Assembly: GCA_937892275.1 (NCBI GenBank)
Contig: CALAVG010000106.1
Coordinates: 1-28,878 of the forward strand
Length of the DNA: 28,878 nt
Source: an uncultured Methanomicrobiales archaeon
Lineage (GTDB): Archaea > Thermoplasmatota > Thermoplasmata > Methanomassiliicoccales > Methanomethylophilaceae
Direction of reading: 5' to 3'
Of the stretch, positions 14,695 through 22,348 are shown in pieces. Position 1 is the stretch's first letter. Every line of letters starts with the position of its first letter. The translations under genes were made by a program, and so were the position numbers. Under the pieces are notes generated by a model. It searched no databases and was not told the DNA's origin. It saw only the letters and a list, made by a program, of their open reading frames with translations.

Positions 14695-17304
14695 ATGGCA
14701 TACGATTCAGCTTCTATTGAAAAGCGCTGGCAGGAGATGTGGAGGGACGACAAGCACTACCGCTTCGATCCCAAATCCGACAAACCTGTCTTCAGCATCG
14801 ACTGTCCCCCCAGATACACATCCGGTCCGCTCCACCTCGGACACGCAACCGGATATTCCATGATCGATTTCGCCGCTCGTTACAAGAGGATGAACGGATT
14901 CAACGTGTTCTTCCCCCTCTGTTTCGACGTCAACGGAACACCCATCGAGGTCAAGGTCGAGAAGAAGCACGGAATAAACAAGCTCGACACTCCCAGGCAG
15001 GAGTACAGGAGACTGTGCGAGGAGTTCGCCAACGGTTTCATCGAGCAGATGACCCACGATTACGAGATGCTCGGAGAATCCATGGATCCCAGCATCTACT
15101 ACCAGACGGATGCCCCCTACTACAGGAGGATCACCCAGCTGTCCTTCGTCAATCTCTTCAACAGGGGACTTGTCTACAAGGCTAACTTCCCCGTCAACTG
15201 GTGCCCCAGCTGTATGACCGCACTGGCGGATGCCGAGGTCGAGTACAAGGACAACGTCAACAAGCTGAATTACATCAAGTTCTACTTCGCTGACAATAAG
15301 GACGAGTACATGCTCATCGCCACCACAAGGCCCGAGCTGCTCTGTACCTGTAAGGCCGTGGCCGTCCACCCGGACGACAAGGAGAAGGCGAAGCTCGTAG
15401 GAAAGGAGCTCGTCACACCTCTCTTCGGAAGGAAGGTCAAGATCATCTCCGACCCCAAGGTCAAGATGGACTACGGAACCGGAAATGTCATGATCTGTAC
15501 CATCGGTGACAAGGACGATCTCGAGTGGACCATGAAGTACAAGTTCGAGATGGAGAAGGGAATCGACGAGCAGGGAAAGATGACCGAGCTCGCCGGGAAG
15601 TACTGCGGAATGCCCGTGCTGGAAGCAAGGGAGGCCGCAATCCAGGACCTCAAGGACCAGGGATTCATGGTCAAGCAGGAGGACAATCCCCAGCAGGTCT
15701 CCATCTGCTGGAGATGCCACACGCCCATCGAGTTCCTGCAGGTCCCCCAGTGGTTCCTCAAGACCACCGACTTCAAGGAGCAGGTCCTCAAGAGGGCCGA
15801 GGAGATCAACTGGTTCCCCGAGTTCATGAAGGTCAGGCTGCAGGATTGGACCAACTCCCTCAGCTGGGATTGGGTCCTCAGCAGGCAGCGTGTGTTCGCC
15901 ACACCCATCCCCGTCTGGGAATGCGAGAAGTGCGGACACGCCGTATGTGCTACGGAGGAGATGTGCTACTGCGACCCCACACTGGACAAGGCCCCCGTGG
16001 ACAAGTGTCCCAAGTGCGGCGGCAACATGATTGGATGCACAGATGTGTTCGACACCTGGATGGATTCATCCGGTTCCTCACTATACAACACGTTCTGGGG
16101 AAGGGACGAGGAGCTCCACAAGAAGCTGTTCCCAATGTCACTCAGACCCCAGTCCCACGACATCATCAGGACCTGGGCGTTCTACTCCATCCTGAGGGCG
16201 GACCAGATCGAGAACTCGATCCCCTGGGAGAACATCATGATCCACGGATTCATCATGGCACCAGACGGAACTCCTATGCATTCCTCGATCGGTAACGTCA
16301 TCGACCCCATACCGATCCTCGAGAAGTATGGTGCGGATGCTCTCAGGTACTATGTCACCACATGCTCTCTCGGAATGGATACCGCGTTCAGGGAGAAGGA
16401 TGTCATCCGCGGAAGCAAGATCTGCAACAAGGTCTACAACATCGGCCAGTTCGCATCCAAGTTCATCCACGACGTCCCTGAGAAGTGCGATTCGCTCAGG
16501 CTCTCGGACAGGTGGATCATCAGCAAGTACTCCAAGACCGTGAAGGAAGTAACGGATTCCATGGAGGTCTACGAGTTCGATAAGGCCATGAGAGTCCTCG
16601 AGGACTTCATCTGGCATGAGCTCGCCGACAACTACATCGAGATGGTCAAGGGAAGGGACGACGACGCTGTCAGGTACACCATCTACAATGTCCTGCTGGG
16701 AAGCATGAAGCTCCTGGCCCCCATGATGCCCCACATCACCGAGGAGGTCTATCAGTCCCACCTCAAGCAGATCGACGGAGGAAAGTCCATCCACCTCACA
16801 AGCTGGCCCAAACCCATCTTCATCGACGAGCAGGCAGAGGCCGACGGAGAGAAGCTGGCAGAGGTCATCGCACAGGTACGTGCCTGGAAGGGAGAGAAGA
16901 AGATCCCGCTCAACCAGGAGCTCGCAATGATCGAGTTCGTCGGAAAGGACCTGAAGTTCCTCGAGTCGTCCGTTCAGGACCTCAAGGACACCACCAAGGC
17001 CAAGGAGGTCAAGGTGGAGGCAGAGGCGAAGCTGACAGAGGAGGTCACCGCGGTCAAGCCGGTTCACGCCAAGCTAGGTCCCGCATACAAGGGACAGGCC
17101 AAAGCGATCGTCTCCGCAGTCGCAGCGATGGACGTCAAGGACGCCGCAGCGAAACTGGCGACAGGCGCTCTGGAGATCGATGCCGACGGAGAGAAGCTCT
17201 CTGTCCCCGCAGAGTTCTTCCAGCTCGAGAAGGCCCTGATGCTCGAAGGAAAGTCCGTCGAGACCATCCAGATCGGCGATGTGCTCGTGCTGATCGAGCA
17301 GTGA
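14695..17304 (+). CDS. valS: Valyl-tRNA synthetase (archaeal type)
   Basis: The class Ia enzyme (869 residues from the ATG at 14695) charges tRNA-Val. Visible landmarks are the HIGH-type motif H47-LGH50 in CPPRYTSGPLHLGHATGYS, the CP1 editing domain (TTRPELL, GTGNVMICTIGDKDD), SWDWVLSRQRVFATPIPVW, zinc-type Cys pairs (WCPSC, CWRC, CEKC, CPKC) and HDIIRTWAFY. The tRNA-binding helices follow (DRWIISKYSK, HELADNYIEMVKGR). The usual KMSKS site reads PMHSSIGNVIDP: the lysine residues are missing, which is unusual. The C-terminal ~78 residues (LGPAYKGQAKAI...) resemble an insertion in the neighbouring GlyRS. Upstream codons from 14467 to 14694 cover repeats and the TATA box and are not part of the gene. 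Confidence 0.93.
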   Translation: MAYDSASIEKRWQEMWRDDKHYRFDPKSDKPVFSIDCPPRYTSGPLHLGHATGYSMIDFAARYKRMNGFNVFFPLCFDVNGTPIEVKVEKKHGINKLDTPRQEYRRLCEEFANGFIEQMTHDYEMLGESMDPSIYYQTDAPYYRRITQLSFVNLFNRGLVYKANFPVNWCPSCMTALADAEVEYKDNVNKLNYIKFYFADNKDEYMLIATTRPELLCTCKAVAVHPDDKEKAKLVGKELVTPLFGRKVKIISDPKVKMDYGTGNVMICTIGDKDDLEWTMKYKFEMEKGIDEQGKMTELAGKYCGMPVLEAREAAIQDLKDQGFMVKQEDNPQQVSICWRCHTPIEFLQVPQWFLKTTDFKEQVLKRAEEINWFPEFMKVRLQDWTNSLSWDWVLSRQRVFATPIPVWECEKCGHAVCATEEMCYCDPTLDKAPVDKCPKCGGNMIGCTDVFDTWMDSSGSSLYNTFWGRDEELHKKLFPMSLRPQSHDIIRTWAFYSILRADQIENSIPWENIMIHGFIMAPDGTPMHSSIGNVIDPIPILEKYGADALRYYVTTCSLGMDTAFREKDVIRGSKICNKVYNIGQFASKFIHDVPEKCDSLRLSDRWIISKYSKTVKEVTDSMEVYEFDKAMRVLEDFIWHELADNYIEMVKGRDDDAVRYTIYNVLLGSMKLLAPMMPHITEEVYQSHLKQIDGGKSIHLTSWPKPIFIDEQAEADGEKLAEVIAQVRAWKGEKKIPLNQELAMIEFVGKDLKFLESSVQDLKDTTKAKEVKVEAEAKLTEEVTAVKPVHAKLGPAYKGQAKAIVSAVAAMDVKDAAAKLATGALEIDADGEKLSVPAEFFQLEKALMLEGKSVETIQIGDVLVLIEQ

Positions 17305-17313
17305 AACATTTCA

Positions 17314-17333
17314 GCCGGGGGCATGTCCCCGGC
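17314..17333 (+). terminator. Hairpin after valS
   Basis: Stem GCCGGGG/CCCCGGC (17314-17320 with 17327-17333), 10 nt after the valS stop. The tail ATTATCAT is only weakly T-rich and the next ATG is 7 nt on, so partial read-through into the DUF1848 gene is plausible. Confidence 0.55.
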
Positions 17334-17339
17334 ATTATC

Positions 17340-18284
17340 ATGATAATCAACACAGGACAGAGGACGGACATAGTCCAGTACTTCACGCCGTGGCTTCTGA
17401 AGAGATTCGAGGAAGGTTACGTCCTTTCACGCAATCCGATGTTCCCCAACAGGGTGAACCGTTACGATCTCACCCCTGACAAAGTGGATGCTGTGGTGTT
17501 CTGCTCCAAGAACTACGAACCCATCTTGGAGGATCTCCATAGGATCACGGACCGTTTCAATACTTACTTCTTCTACACGATCACAGCCTACGGCGAGGAT
17601 GTCGAGCCTGGCGTGCCGAGCATCGACGAGAGCATCGAGATCCTGAAGAGGCTTACCGCCCAGGTGGGCCGCAGAAGAGTGGTGTGGAGATACGACCCGA
17701 TACTGGTGACCGAGAAGTACACCATAGAAAGGCACATGGAGACCTTCTCTTACATGGCTAAGGAGTTGTCCCCTTATGTCGACAGATGCTGCTTCAGCTT
17801 CGTTCAATACTATGACAAGGTACCGTTCAACATGCCGGAGATCATCCCTTTGAAGGATGAGGACAAGCTGCGCATAGCTGAGGGATTGGGGAGGATAGCG
17901 AAGGATAACGGCCTGAGGATCCAGTCATGCATGTGCACCCTGGACCTCAGCGGTTACGGTATCGAGAAATCCGCTTGCATGACATTGGATGCCATAGGGA
18001 AGGCGAACGGTGTCGAATTCAAGGATATCAAGCACAAGGGCATGAGGAAGGGCTGCAGCTGCATCGAGACGAGGGATATCGGTTGGTATGACACGTGCCT
18101 TAACCGTTGCAAGTACTGCTACGCCAACACCAATCCGAAGAAGGCCTTCGACAATCATAGGCTGCACGATGTGGATTCGCCGTTACTGATGGGACATCTG
18201 AACGAGGGCGACGAGGTCATCCAGGGCAATCAGGAATCTTTCATACTCAAGAGGCCCAAGACCGTCAGCCTGGATGATTTCTGA
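17340..18284 (+). CDS. DUF1848 radical-SAM-like protein
   Basis: The 314-residue protein starts MIINTGQRTDIVQYFTPWLL, the hallmark opening of the DUF1848 family, and keeps the conserved blocks VDAVVFCSKNYEPIL, YFFYTITAYGEDVEPGVPSIDESI and VWRYDPILVT. The C-terminal region has CMTLDAIG, KGCSCIETRDIGWYDTC and C-x3-C-x2-C in DTCLNRCKYCYANTNP, which can hold a 4Fe-4S cluster as in radical SAM enzymes, but at the C-terminal end instead of the usual N-terminal site. The reaction is unknown. I use the internal ATG at 17340, since upstream codons belong to the valS terminator hairpin. Confidence 0.85.
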   Translation: MIINTGQRTDIVQYFTPWLLKRFEEGYVLSRNPMFPNRVNRYDLTPDKVDAVVFCSKNYEPILEDLHRITDRFNTYFFYTITAYGEDVEPGVPSIDESIEILKRLTAQVGRRRVVWRYDPILVTEKYTIERHMETFSYMAKELSPYVDRCCFSFVQYYDKVPFNMPEIIPLKDEDKLRIAEGLGRIAKDNGLRIQSCMCTLDLSGYGIEKSACMTLDAIGKANGVEFKDIKHKGMRKGCSCIETRDIGWYDTCLNRCKYCYANTNPKKAFDNHRLHDVDSPLLMGHLNEGDEVIQGNQESFILKRPKTVSLDDF

Positions 18285-18285
18285 A

Positions 18286-19035
18286 TCATTTCGAGGACCA
18301 ACCGTTCTCCCTCATACGGCGATAAAGTGTGGATTTGCTCACACCCAATTCTGCAGCGACCTCATCGGCTGTCTTCTGTCCGGAACCTATCATGTCCCTT
18401 GCCCAGGATAGTGTGCCCATCCCCATGTCCTTCTTCTTCCTGCCGACCTTGGGCACAATCTTCGACGGGTTCTTCCTCCTGTCCCCGTACAGTATAAGTT
18501 TGAGGGTGCGTCCTACCGCCGATGCGGAACGATCGTCAAGAGTCATGCCATGTATCATCACATCCCCTCCGGTAGCCAAGGCCGTAAGGATGCTCCTGCA
18601 TGTATCATCGGAATCCTCGGAGATGTCATTTGAGAATTCGAAGGATGGCGGTTCCTCGTATCTGATGACATAGAGGGCATCCCCGCTGTAACGGAGATCG
18701 GTCCGGATGAGCCACTCCAATCTGTTGTAGTGGTCCAATCCGACACTCTCCAAGAGCTCCCACAGGTCGACACGGTTCCTGGACGGGCTCCTTTCTGTCA
18801 TGAATACGGGCTCCATGTTCCTTCTGATGTACCTGTCCTTGCGGAGATCCAGATCCAGACCGGGGATCCCTCCGTATTCCTCCTCATCCAGCATATCGAT
18901 CACCCTGTAATCCGGGGTGAACACATATTCGAACGAATCATCCTCCCGGACGGTGCAGTCAAGCCTGCATATCCTGTACTGGATGCCATTAAGGTCGTCC
19001 CAGACTATGGATGCCGATGTCGTGTCGGATAACAT
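18286..19035 (-). CDS. HipA N-terminal-like accessory protein with C-terminal HTH
   Basis: The 249-residue product appears to have two parts. Residues about 15-128 (IQYRICRLDC... RNMEPVFMTERSPSRNRVDLWELLESVGLDHYNRLEWLIRTDLRYSGDALYVIRY) resemble the small accessory proteins next to CtkA/HipA-like kinases, whose core reads like 'R..R..(L)...LG(L)D.Y(N/D)......T.G......W.R' and which correspond to a HipA N-terminal subdomain. Residues about 197-247 (VGRKKKDMGMGTLSWARDMIGSGQKTADEVAAELGVSKSTLYRRMRENGW) form a resolvase-type helix-turn-helix. The gene overlaps the kinase by 31 bp, so translation is coupled. Inference: it combines the kinase-inhibiting (HipS-like) and operator-binding (HipB-like) jobs. 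The assignment rests on motif resemblance. Confidence 0.68.
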   Translation of the reverse strand: MLSDTTSASIVWDDLNGIQYRICRLDCTVREDDSFEYVFTPDYRVIDMLDEEEYGGIPGLDLDLRKDRYIRRNMEPVFMTERSPSRNRVDLWELLESVGLDHYNRLEWLIRTDLRYSGDALYVIRYEEPPSFEFSNDISEDSDDTCRSILTALATGGDVMIHGMTLDDRSASAVGRTLKLILYGDRRKNPSKIVPKVGRKKKDMGMGTLSWARDMIGSGQKTADEVAAELGVSKSTLYRRMRENGWSSK

Positions 19036-19880
19036 CGTTCGAGGCTCCTGTAGGTGTCACTGAGGATGAGTTCGTATCTCGAACTCAGCATATGCTTGTA
19101 GAATTCCTTATGGATGTCGGATATCGATTCAACACTGTCCACGATCCCGAAGATGTTGTCCATCCTGATCCTGGGGAACACCCTGCGAAGAGCGTCATTG
19201 CACTCATCGAAGCGCATGCTGGAGATGACGTCGTGATATGAGCTCTTCTTGCCGCTTACTTGTATCTGTGATGTCGGGAAACGATAGACGCGGTCCTCCG
19301 TGAGTTCAGGGGAATCGATTATCTTCTGCATCATGTCCTCATCGATCATCTGCGGGTAGAGACACGAGCCGTTATCGAACACCGGTGCGATCGAGTACCC
19401 GTTGTTGTTCTTGATGAAACCCCAATTCGATCCATGACGGTCGAAGTTCCCCAAAAGCGCGTCGACGATGTACATGTCCCAGAAGAAATCGATCGTACTA
19501 TCCTGATCGGTCAGCTTCCTGTTGGCCGACAGCATCGACATGACATCATCGTATGAGTATTGGAATGCATCCTTGTCCCTCTCCAGAGTTCTTTCGCCCA
19601 CATCGTTGAAGGGAACGAACATGCATCCATAGGGAATGAAATTCCTGCATGCGACCACTTCTTCTCCTCCGTATGTCCCCAGTTCCGTCATCTGTGCAGG
19701 GATCCCTATACTGTTGAAGATCCTCGATCCGATGTGCTCGGAAACGTGGTTGAACCTATACTTCAGTTCGTCCTTGTATTGGAATTTCAGTATCCACTGT
19801 TCGTCATCGATCACTATGCCGATCTTGCGTTCACTGCCGGAATAGTATCTGGTGGACAGAGGAAAGCCTGAGTAATCCAT
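19005..19880 (-). CDS. HipA/CtkA-like serine/threonine kinase (toxin candidate)
   Basis: The 291-residue protein has the HipA-type kinase core: Gly/Ser-rich loop S14-GSERK19, ATP lysine in WILKFQ (K32), helix glutamate in SEHIGSRIF (E48), catalytic loop GNFDRHGSNWG (D147, H149, N152) and metal-binding APVFDNGSC (D169). It lacks the N-terminal HipA subdomain, which instead seems to be encoded by the downstream overlapping gene. Related kinases phosphorylate tRNA synthetases or other proteins and cause growth arrest when unbalanced; the target here is unknown. The ATG at 19880 lies about 25 bp from a TATA box centred in a perfect palindrome, so transcription is likely leaderless and autorepressed. 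It ends with TAG, rare in this window. Confidence 0.8.
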   Translation of the reverse strand: MDYSGFPLSTRYYSGSERKIGIVIDDEQWILKFQYKDELKYRFNHVSEHIGSRIFNSIGIPAQMTELGTYGGEEVVACRNFIPYGCMFVPFNDVGERTLERDKDAFQYSYDDVMSMLSANRKLTDQDSTIDFFWDMYIVDALLGNFDRHGSNWGFIKNNNGYSIAPVFDNGSCLYPQMIDEDMMQKIIDSPELTEDRVYRFPTSQIQVSGKKSSYHDVISSMRFDECNDALRRVFPRIRMDNIFGIVDSVESISDIHKEFYKHMLSSRYELILSDTYRSLERCYPTRHRHP

Positions 19881-19890
19881 GATTTGAGTA

Positions 19891-19922
19891 TAGTGTCAAA
19901 ATATAAATTAATTTTGACACTA
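19891..19922. promoter_or_regulatory. Palindromic operator enclosing the kinase promoter
   Basis: Perfect 12-bp inverted repeat TAGTGTCAAAAT (19891-19902) / ATTTTGACACTA (19911-19922) with an 8-bp AT spacer. On the minus strand the spacer and inner arm bases supply TTTATATTTT, a TATA box about 25 bp from the kinase ATG. A dimeric repressor here would block TBP directly. The outer three bases also form the TAG stop of the endonuclease III gene. Confidence 0.75.
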
Positions 19923-20552
19923 ATTATTCTGGCCACACAGTTCGGACACCGGGCAGTTATCACAGTCAGGGTTGCTGGGCCTGCAGTATCTCCTGCCGAG
20001 TGTGATGAATGCGATGTCAAGGTCATCCCACCTGTCCTGAGGGACAGTATCCATGATCGCTCTCTGAGTGTCCTCAGGCTTCTTCGAATCCGATATGCCC
20101 AGTCTCTGCGAGACGCGGTTGATGTGCGTGTCGACGATAACTGAAGGTTTTCCATAGGCATATCTGAGAACGCAGGCAGCGGTCTTCTTTCCCACGCCCG
20201 GGAGACGCATCAGATCCTCGGCATCATCCGGTACTCTCCCGTCGAAATCCTCGACGATTGCCTTGGTGACCTCCTTGATGCATCTGGTCTTCTGTCTGTA
20301 GTATCCTGAGGAGAATACCAGTTTCTCGATCCTCTCAGCAGGGGTGTCGTAGACCTCCCGAGGTCCGGGGCATTCCGCGAACAATGTCTCCGATGCCTTT
20401 CTCGAGTTCCTCTCCGTGGTCTGTTGCGAGAGAATGGTTGAAATGAGGATCTGGTACGGTGTGCTGCCCTCGTAGCCGATACCTTCGAAGTCCTCGAGAT
20501 CGAAATGCTTCAGAATAATGTCGATGGCCTCAACGGCCTGTTCTGTATTCAT
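19920..20552 (-). CDS. nth: Endonuclease III (HhH-GPD DNA glycosylase/AP lyase with 4Fe-4S cluster)
   Basis: The 210-residue enzyme removes oxidised pyrimidines and cuts the abasic site in base-excision repair. It shows LSQQTTERN (42-50), the helix-hairpin-helix LPGVGKKTA with catalytic Lys (K123), VDTHINRVSQRLG with catalytic D141, and the C-terminal iron-sulfur motif C190-x6-C197-x2-C200-x5-C206. Length matches bacterial and archaeal Nth. I chose the ATG at 20552 because the in-frame ATG at 20576 lies inside the preceding terminator hairpin. The gene ends with TAG, which coincides with the palindromic operator of the next module. Confidence 0.95.
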   Translation of the reverse strand: MNTEQAVEAIDIILKHFDLEDFEGIGYEGSTPYQILISTILSQQTTERNSRKASETLFAECPGPREVYDTPAERIEKLVFSSGYYRQKTRCIKEVTKAIVEDFDGRVPDDAEDLMRLPGVGKKTAACVLRYAYGKPSVIVDTHINRVSQRLGISDSKKPEDTQRAIMDTVPQDRWDDLDIAFITLGRRYCRPSNPDCDNCPVSELCGQNN

Positions 20553-20561
20553 AAGAATGAT

Positions 20562-20579
20562 CCGGTGCCGGAGCACCGG
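20562..20579 (-). terminator. Hairpin terminator of the first DEAD-box gene
   Basis: Perfect 7-bp stem CCGGTGC/GCACCGG with a 4-nt loop, between the helicase stop codon (20590) and the nth start. On the minus strand it is followed by ATCATTCTT, a weak T-rich tail. Confidence 0.6.
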
Positions 20580-20589
20580 TAAATGATAT

Positions 20590-22002
20590 TCAGTCCTGTA
20601 TGACGCGGACCATGATCTTCTTGGACTTGAACTTGGCCTTCGTCAGATCCATGGTCATCCTGTTGCCGAAGTCCTTGTGCACCTCGACGATGGAGGAATC
20701 GTCACCGATCTGGATCTTACCGATGGCGACATCCCTGAGCCTTGCGTTGCGGATGATGAAGTCCGCCAGGCTAACCTTCTTGAATCCGTCGTTCTTTCCA
20801 AGGTTCACTTCGAACTTGCACATACCGAACACATCGGAGATCTGATCGTAGTCCACGACCTTCCTGATGGTGTCCTTTGTACCTTCCTCCGCCTCGGGCA
20901 CATCCCTCTTCTGGATGTCCATTCCGGTACGCATCTCGAATTCCTTCACAAGGTGCTTCTCCTCGGATGTTACGAACGATACAGCGATACCTTCCTTTCC
21001 TGCCCTGCCGGTCCTTCCGATACGGTGGATGTAGGTGTCGATGTCATCGGGCATATCGTAGTTGATGACGTATGTGATGTCATCGATGTCAAGACCCCTT
21101 GCCGCGACATCGGTCGCAATGAGCACATCTACTCCCTCACCTTTGAAGTCCTTCAGGACCCTCTCCCTCTTGAACTGGGGCATGTCGCCGTGGATGGCCT
21201 CGATCTTGTAATCCAGCGCCTTGAGCCTCTCTTCCAGGACGTCGACCATCTTCTTGGTCTGGCAGAAGATCAATGCCTTGGGCTTGTCGATATCCAGGAT
21301 CCTGCACAGTGCCCAGGACTTGTTCCTCCTTCCGACGGAGATGTAGTACTGCTTGATATTGTCAAGAACGACCTCGTCCTGAGAGACGGAGATCTCCTTG
21401 GGCATCGTCATGTAGTCGTAGGCGAGCTGTTTGACGTTCTCCTGCATCGTAGCGGAGAAGAGGAGCGTATGCCTCTTGGAGGGCATCGCCTTGAGGATGT
21501 ACTCGATATCCTCGATGAATCCCATGTCGAGCATCCTGTCCGCCTCGTCCAGGACCATCGTGGTGATCTCCGTGAGGTTGAGGATACCCCTTGTGACCAT
21601 GTCCCTTACACGCCCGGGCGTTCCTGCGACGATGTCGCACCCCTTTTGGAGCTTCTTGATCTGTCCCTCAATGCTCGCTCCTCCGTAGATGGGGAGTGTG
21701 ACATGGTTGGTGTACTTGGAGAGTTTGGTTAATTCCCCTGCCACCTGGTTCGCCAGTTCTCTCGTAGGGACGAGGATGATGGCCGAGGGGACTTTCTTCT
21801 GAGCGGGTATGGTGCCCAGAACGATGGATCCGTAGGCACCGGTCTTTCCGGTTCCCGTCTGTGCCTGGGCGAACATGTCGAAGCCCTCAAGACCCATAGG
21901 GACAGCACTTACCTGGATGGGGGTGGGTTCTGACCATCCCATGTCATCCATTGCTTTTGCGATATCTTCCGGTATGCCTATCTCTGTGAAATTTGAGATC
22001 AT
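20590..22002 (-). CDS. DEAD-box RNA helicase with DbpA-like C-terminal domain
   Basis: The ATP-dependent RNA helicase has 470 residues from the ATG at 22002. It shows a Q motif (GWSEPTPIQ, 22-30), motif I AQTGTGKT (47-54), PTRELA, TPGR, DEAD (152-155), SAT (183-185), and ATDVAARGLDID and HRIGRTGRAG in the second RecA domain. The C-terminal ~75 residues (FEVNLGKNDGFKKVSLADFIIRNARLRDVAIGKIQIGDDSSIVEV) match the DbpA-type RNA-binding fold that targets structured RNA such as 23S rRNA in bacterial homologues. The long upstream in-frame extension is excluded because it crosses a TATA element and non-coding sequence. It is a paralogue of the next helicase upstream; both likely aid ribosome assembly or RNA unwinding. 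Confidence 0.93.
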   Translation of the reverse strand: MISNFTEIGIPEDIAKAMDDMGWSEPTPIQVSAVPMGLEGFDMFAQAQTGTGKTGAYGSIVLGTIPAQKKVPSAIILVPTRELANQVAGELTKLSKYTNHVTLPIYGGASIEGQIKKLQKGCDIVAGTPGRVRDMVTRGILNLTEITTMVLDEADRMLDMGFIEDIEYILKAMPSKRHTLLFSATMQENVKQLAYDYMTMPKEISVSQDEVVLDNIKQYYISVGRRNKSWALCRILDIDKPKALIFCQTKKMVDVLEERLKALDYKIEAIHGDMPQFKRERVLKDFKGEGVDVLIATDVAARGLDIDDITYVINYDMPDDIDTYIHRIGRTGRAGKEGIAVSFVTSEEKHLVKEFEMRTGMDIQKRDVPEAEEGTKDTIRKVVDYDQISDVFGMCKFEVNLGKNDGFKKVSLADFIIRNARLRDVAIGKIQIGDDSSIVEVHKDFGNRMTMDLTKAKFKSKKIMVRVIQD

Positions 22003-22075
22003 ATCAATCACTGATCTGAAACAACTGCCTGTGACCGACACAGACAACCCTTTCTTTTCTGGTTGCGCATTTTTC

Positions 22076-22092
22076 TTTTTATATATTAAATA
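22076..22092. promoter_or_regulatory. TATA element between helicase genes, readable in both directions
   Basis: TTTTTATATATTAAATA reads as a box A on either strand. Minus-strand use predicts a start near 22058 and a ~55-nt leader for the helicase at 22002, containing a small CTGTG/CACAG hairpin (22029-22043). Plus-strand use predicts transcription from about 22108 into the structured region 22100-22330. Confidence 0.5.
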
Positions 22093-22099
22093 AGGGGTC

Positions 22100-22332
22100 C
22101 GTTCGTTTTTCACTTCCACCGTGCAAACATCAGTAACGGTTATATCGGATAGCCAAGACTCGATGTACCAGAACAGGTCCGTGGCGGTATCGCGATGATA
22201 GTAACCGTTCCTGTCCGAAAGGGCGGGATCGTTTCGGGTACCGGTCGTCGGGATGTAGGGGTGATTCGGGCTCCGTATGTGCGGAGTACTCCGAGTCCCG
22301 ATCCACGGGCCTGGGCAACCTTTCTCTAGAAT
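22100..22332. other. Structured non-coding intergenic region, candidate ncRNA
   Basis: This stretch between the two helicase genes has no recognisable coding sequence. It is GC-rich next to a sharp AT-rich TATA element and holds several complementary segments: AACGGTTA with TAACCGTT (about 22136 and 22199), CTCCG-TATGTG-CGGAG enclosed by GAT(T)CGGG/CCCGATC (about 22262-22311). On the minus strand it forms the excluded upstream extension of the helicase frame. I found no RNase P, SRP or tRNA signature. Strand is undetermined, though plus-strand transcription from the TATA at 22076 is geometrically attractive. Confidence 0.35.
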
Positions 22333-22348
22333 CAATGATCGATCAGGG

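Noticed and set aside
14707..15939. 410-codon open frame opposite valS
   Set aside because: Antisense shadow with Leu/Asp/Val-rich composition, no promoter or ribosome-binding site, no domain.
22100..22332. SRP RNA or RNase P RNA
   Set aside because: A short AACAGGTCCG recalls the SRP loop but the conserved GGAAGG/AGCAGC part is absent, and none of the conserved RNase P blocks is present on either strand.
22003..22335. 111-codon N-terminal extension of the first DEAD-box helicase
   Set aside because: It spans an AT-rich TATA element, shows no known domain, and the paralogue starts directly at the helicase core; long open frames are common by chance in GC-rich DNA.
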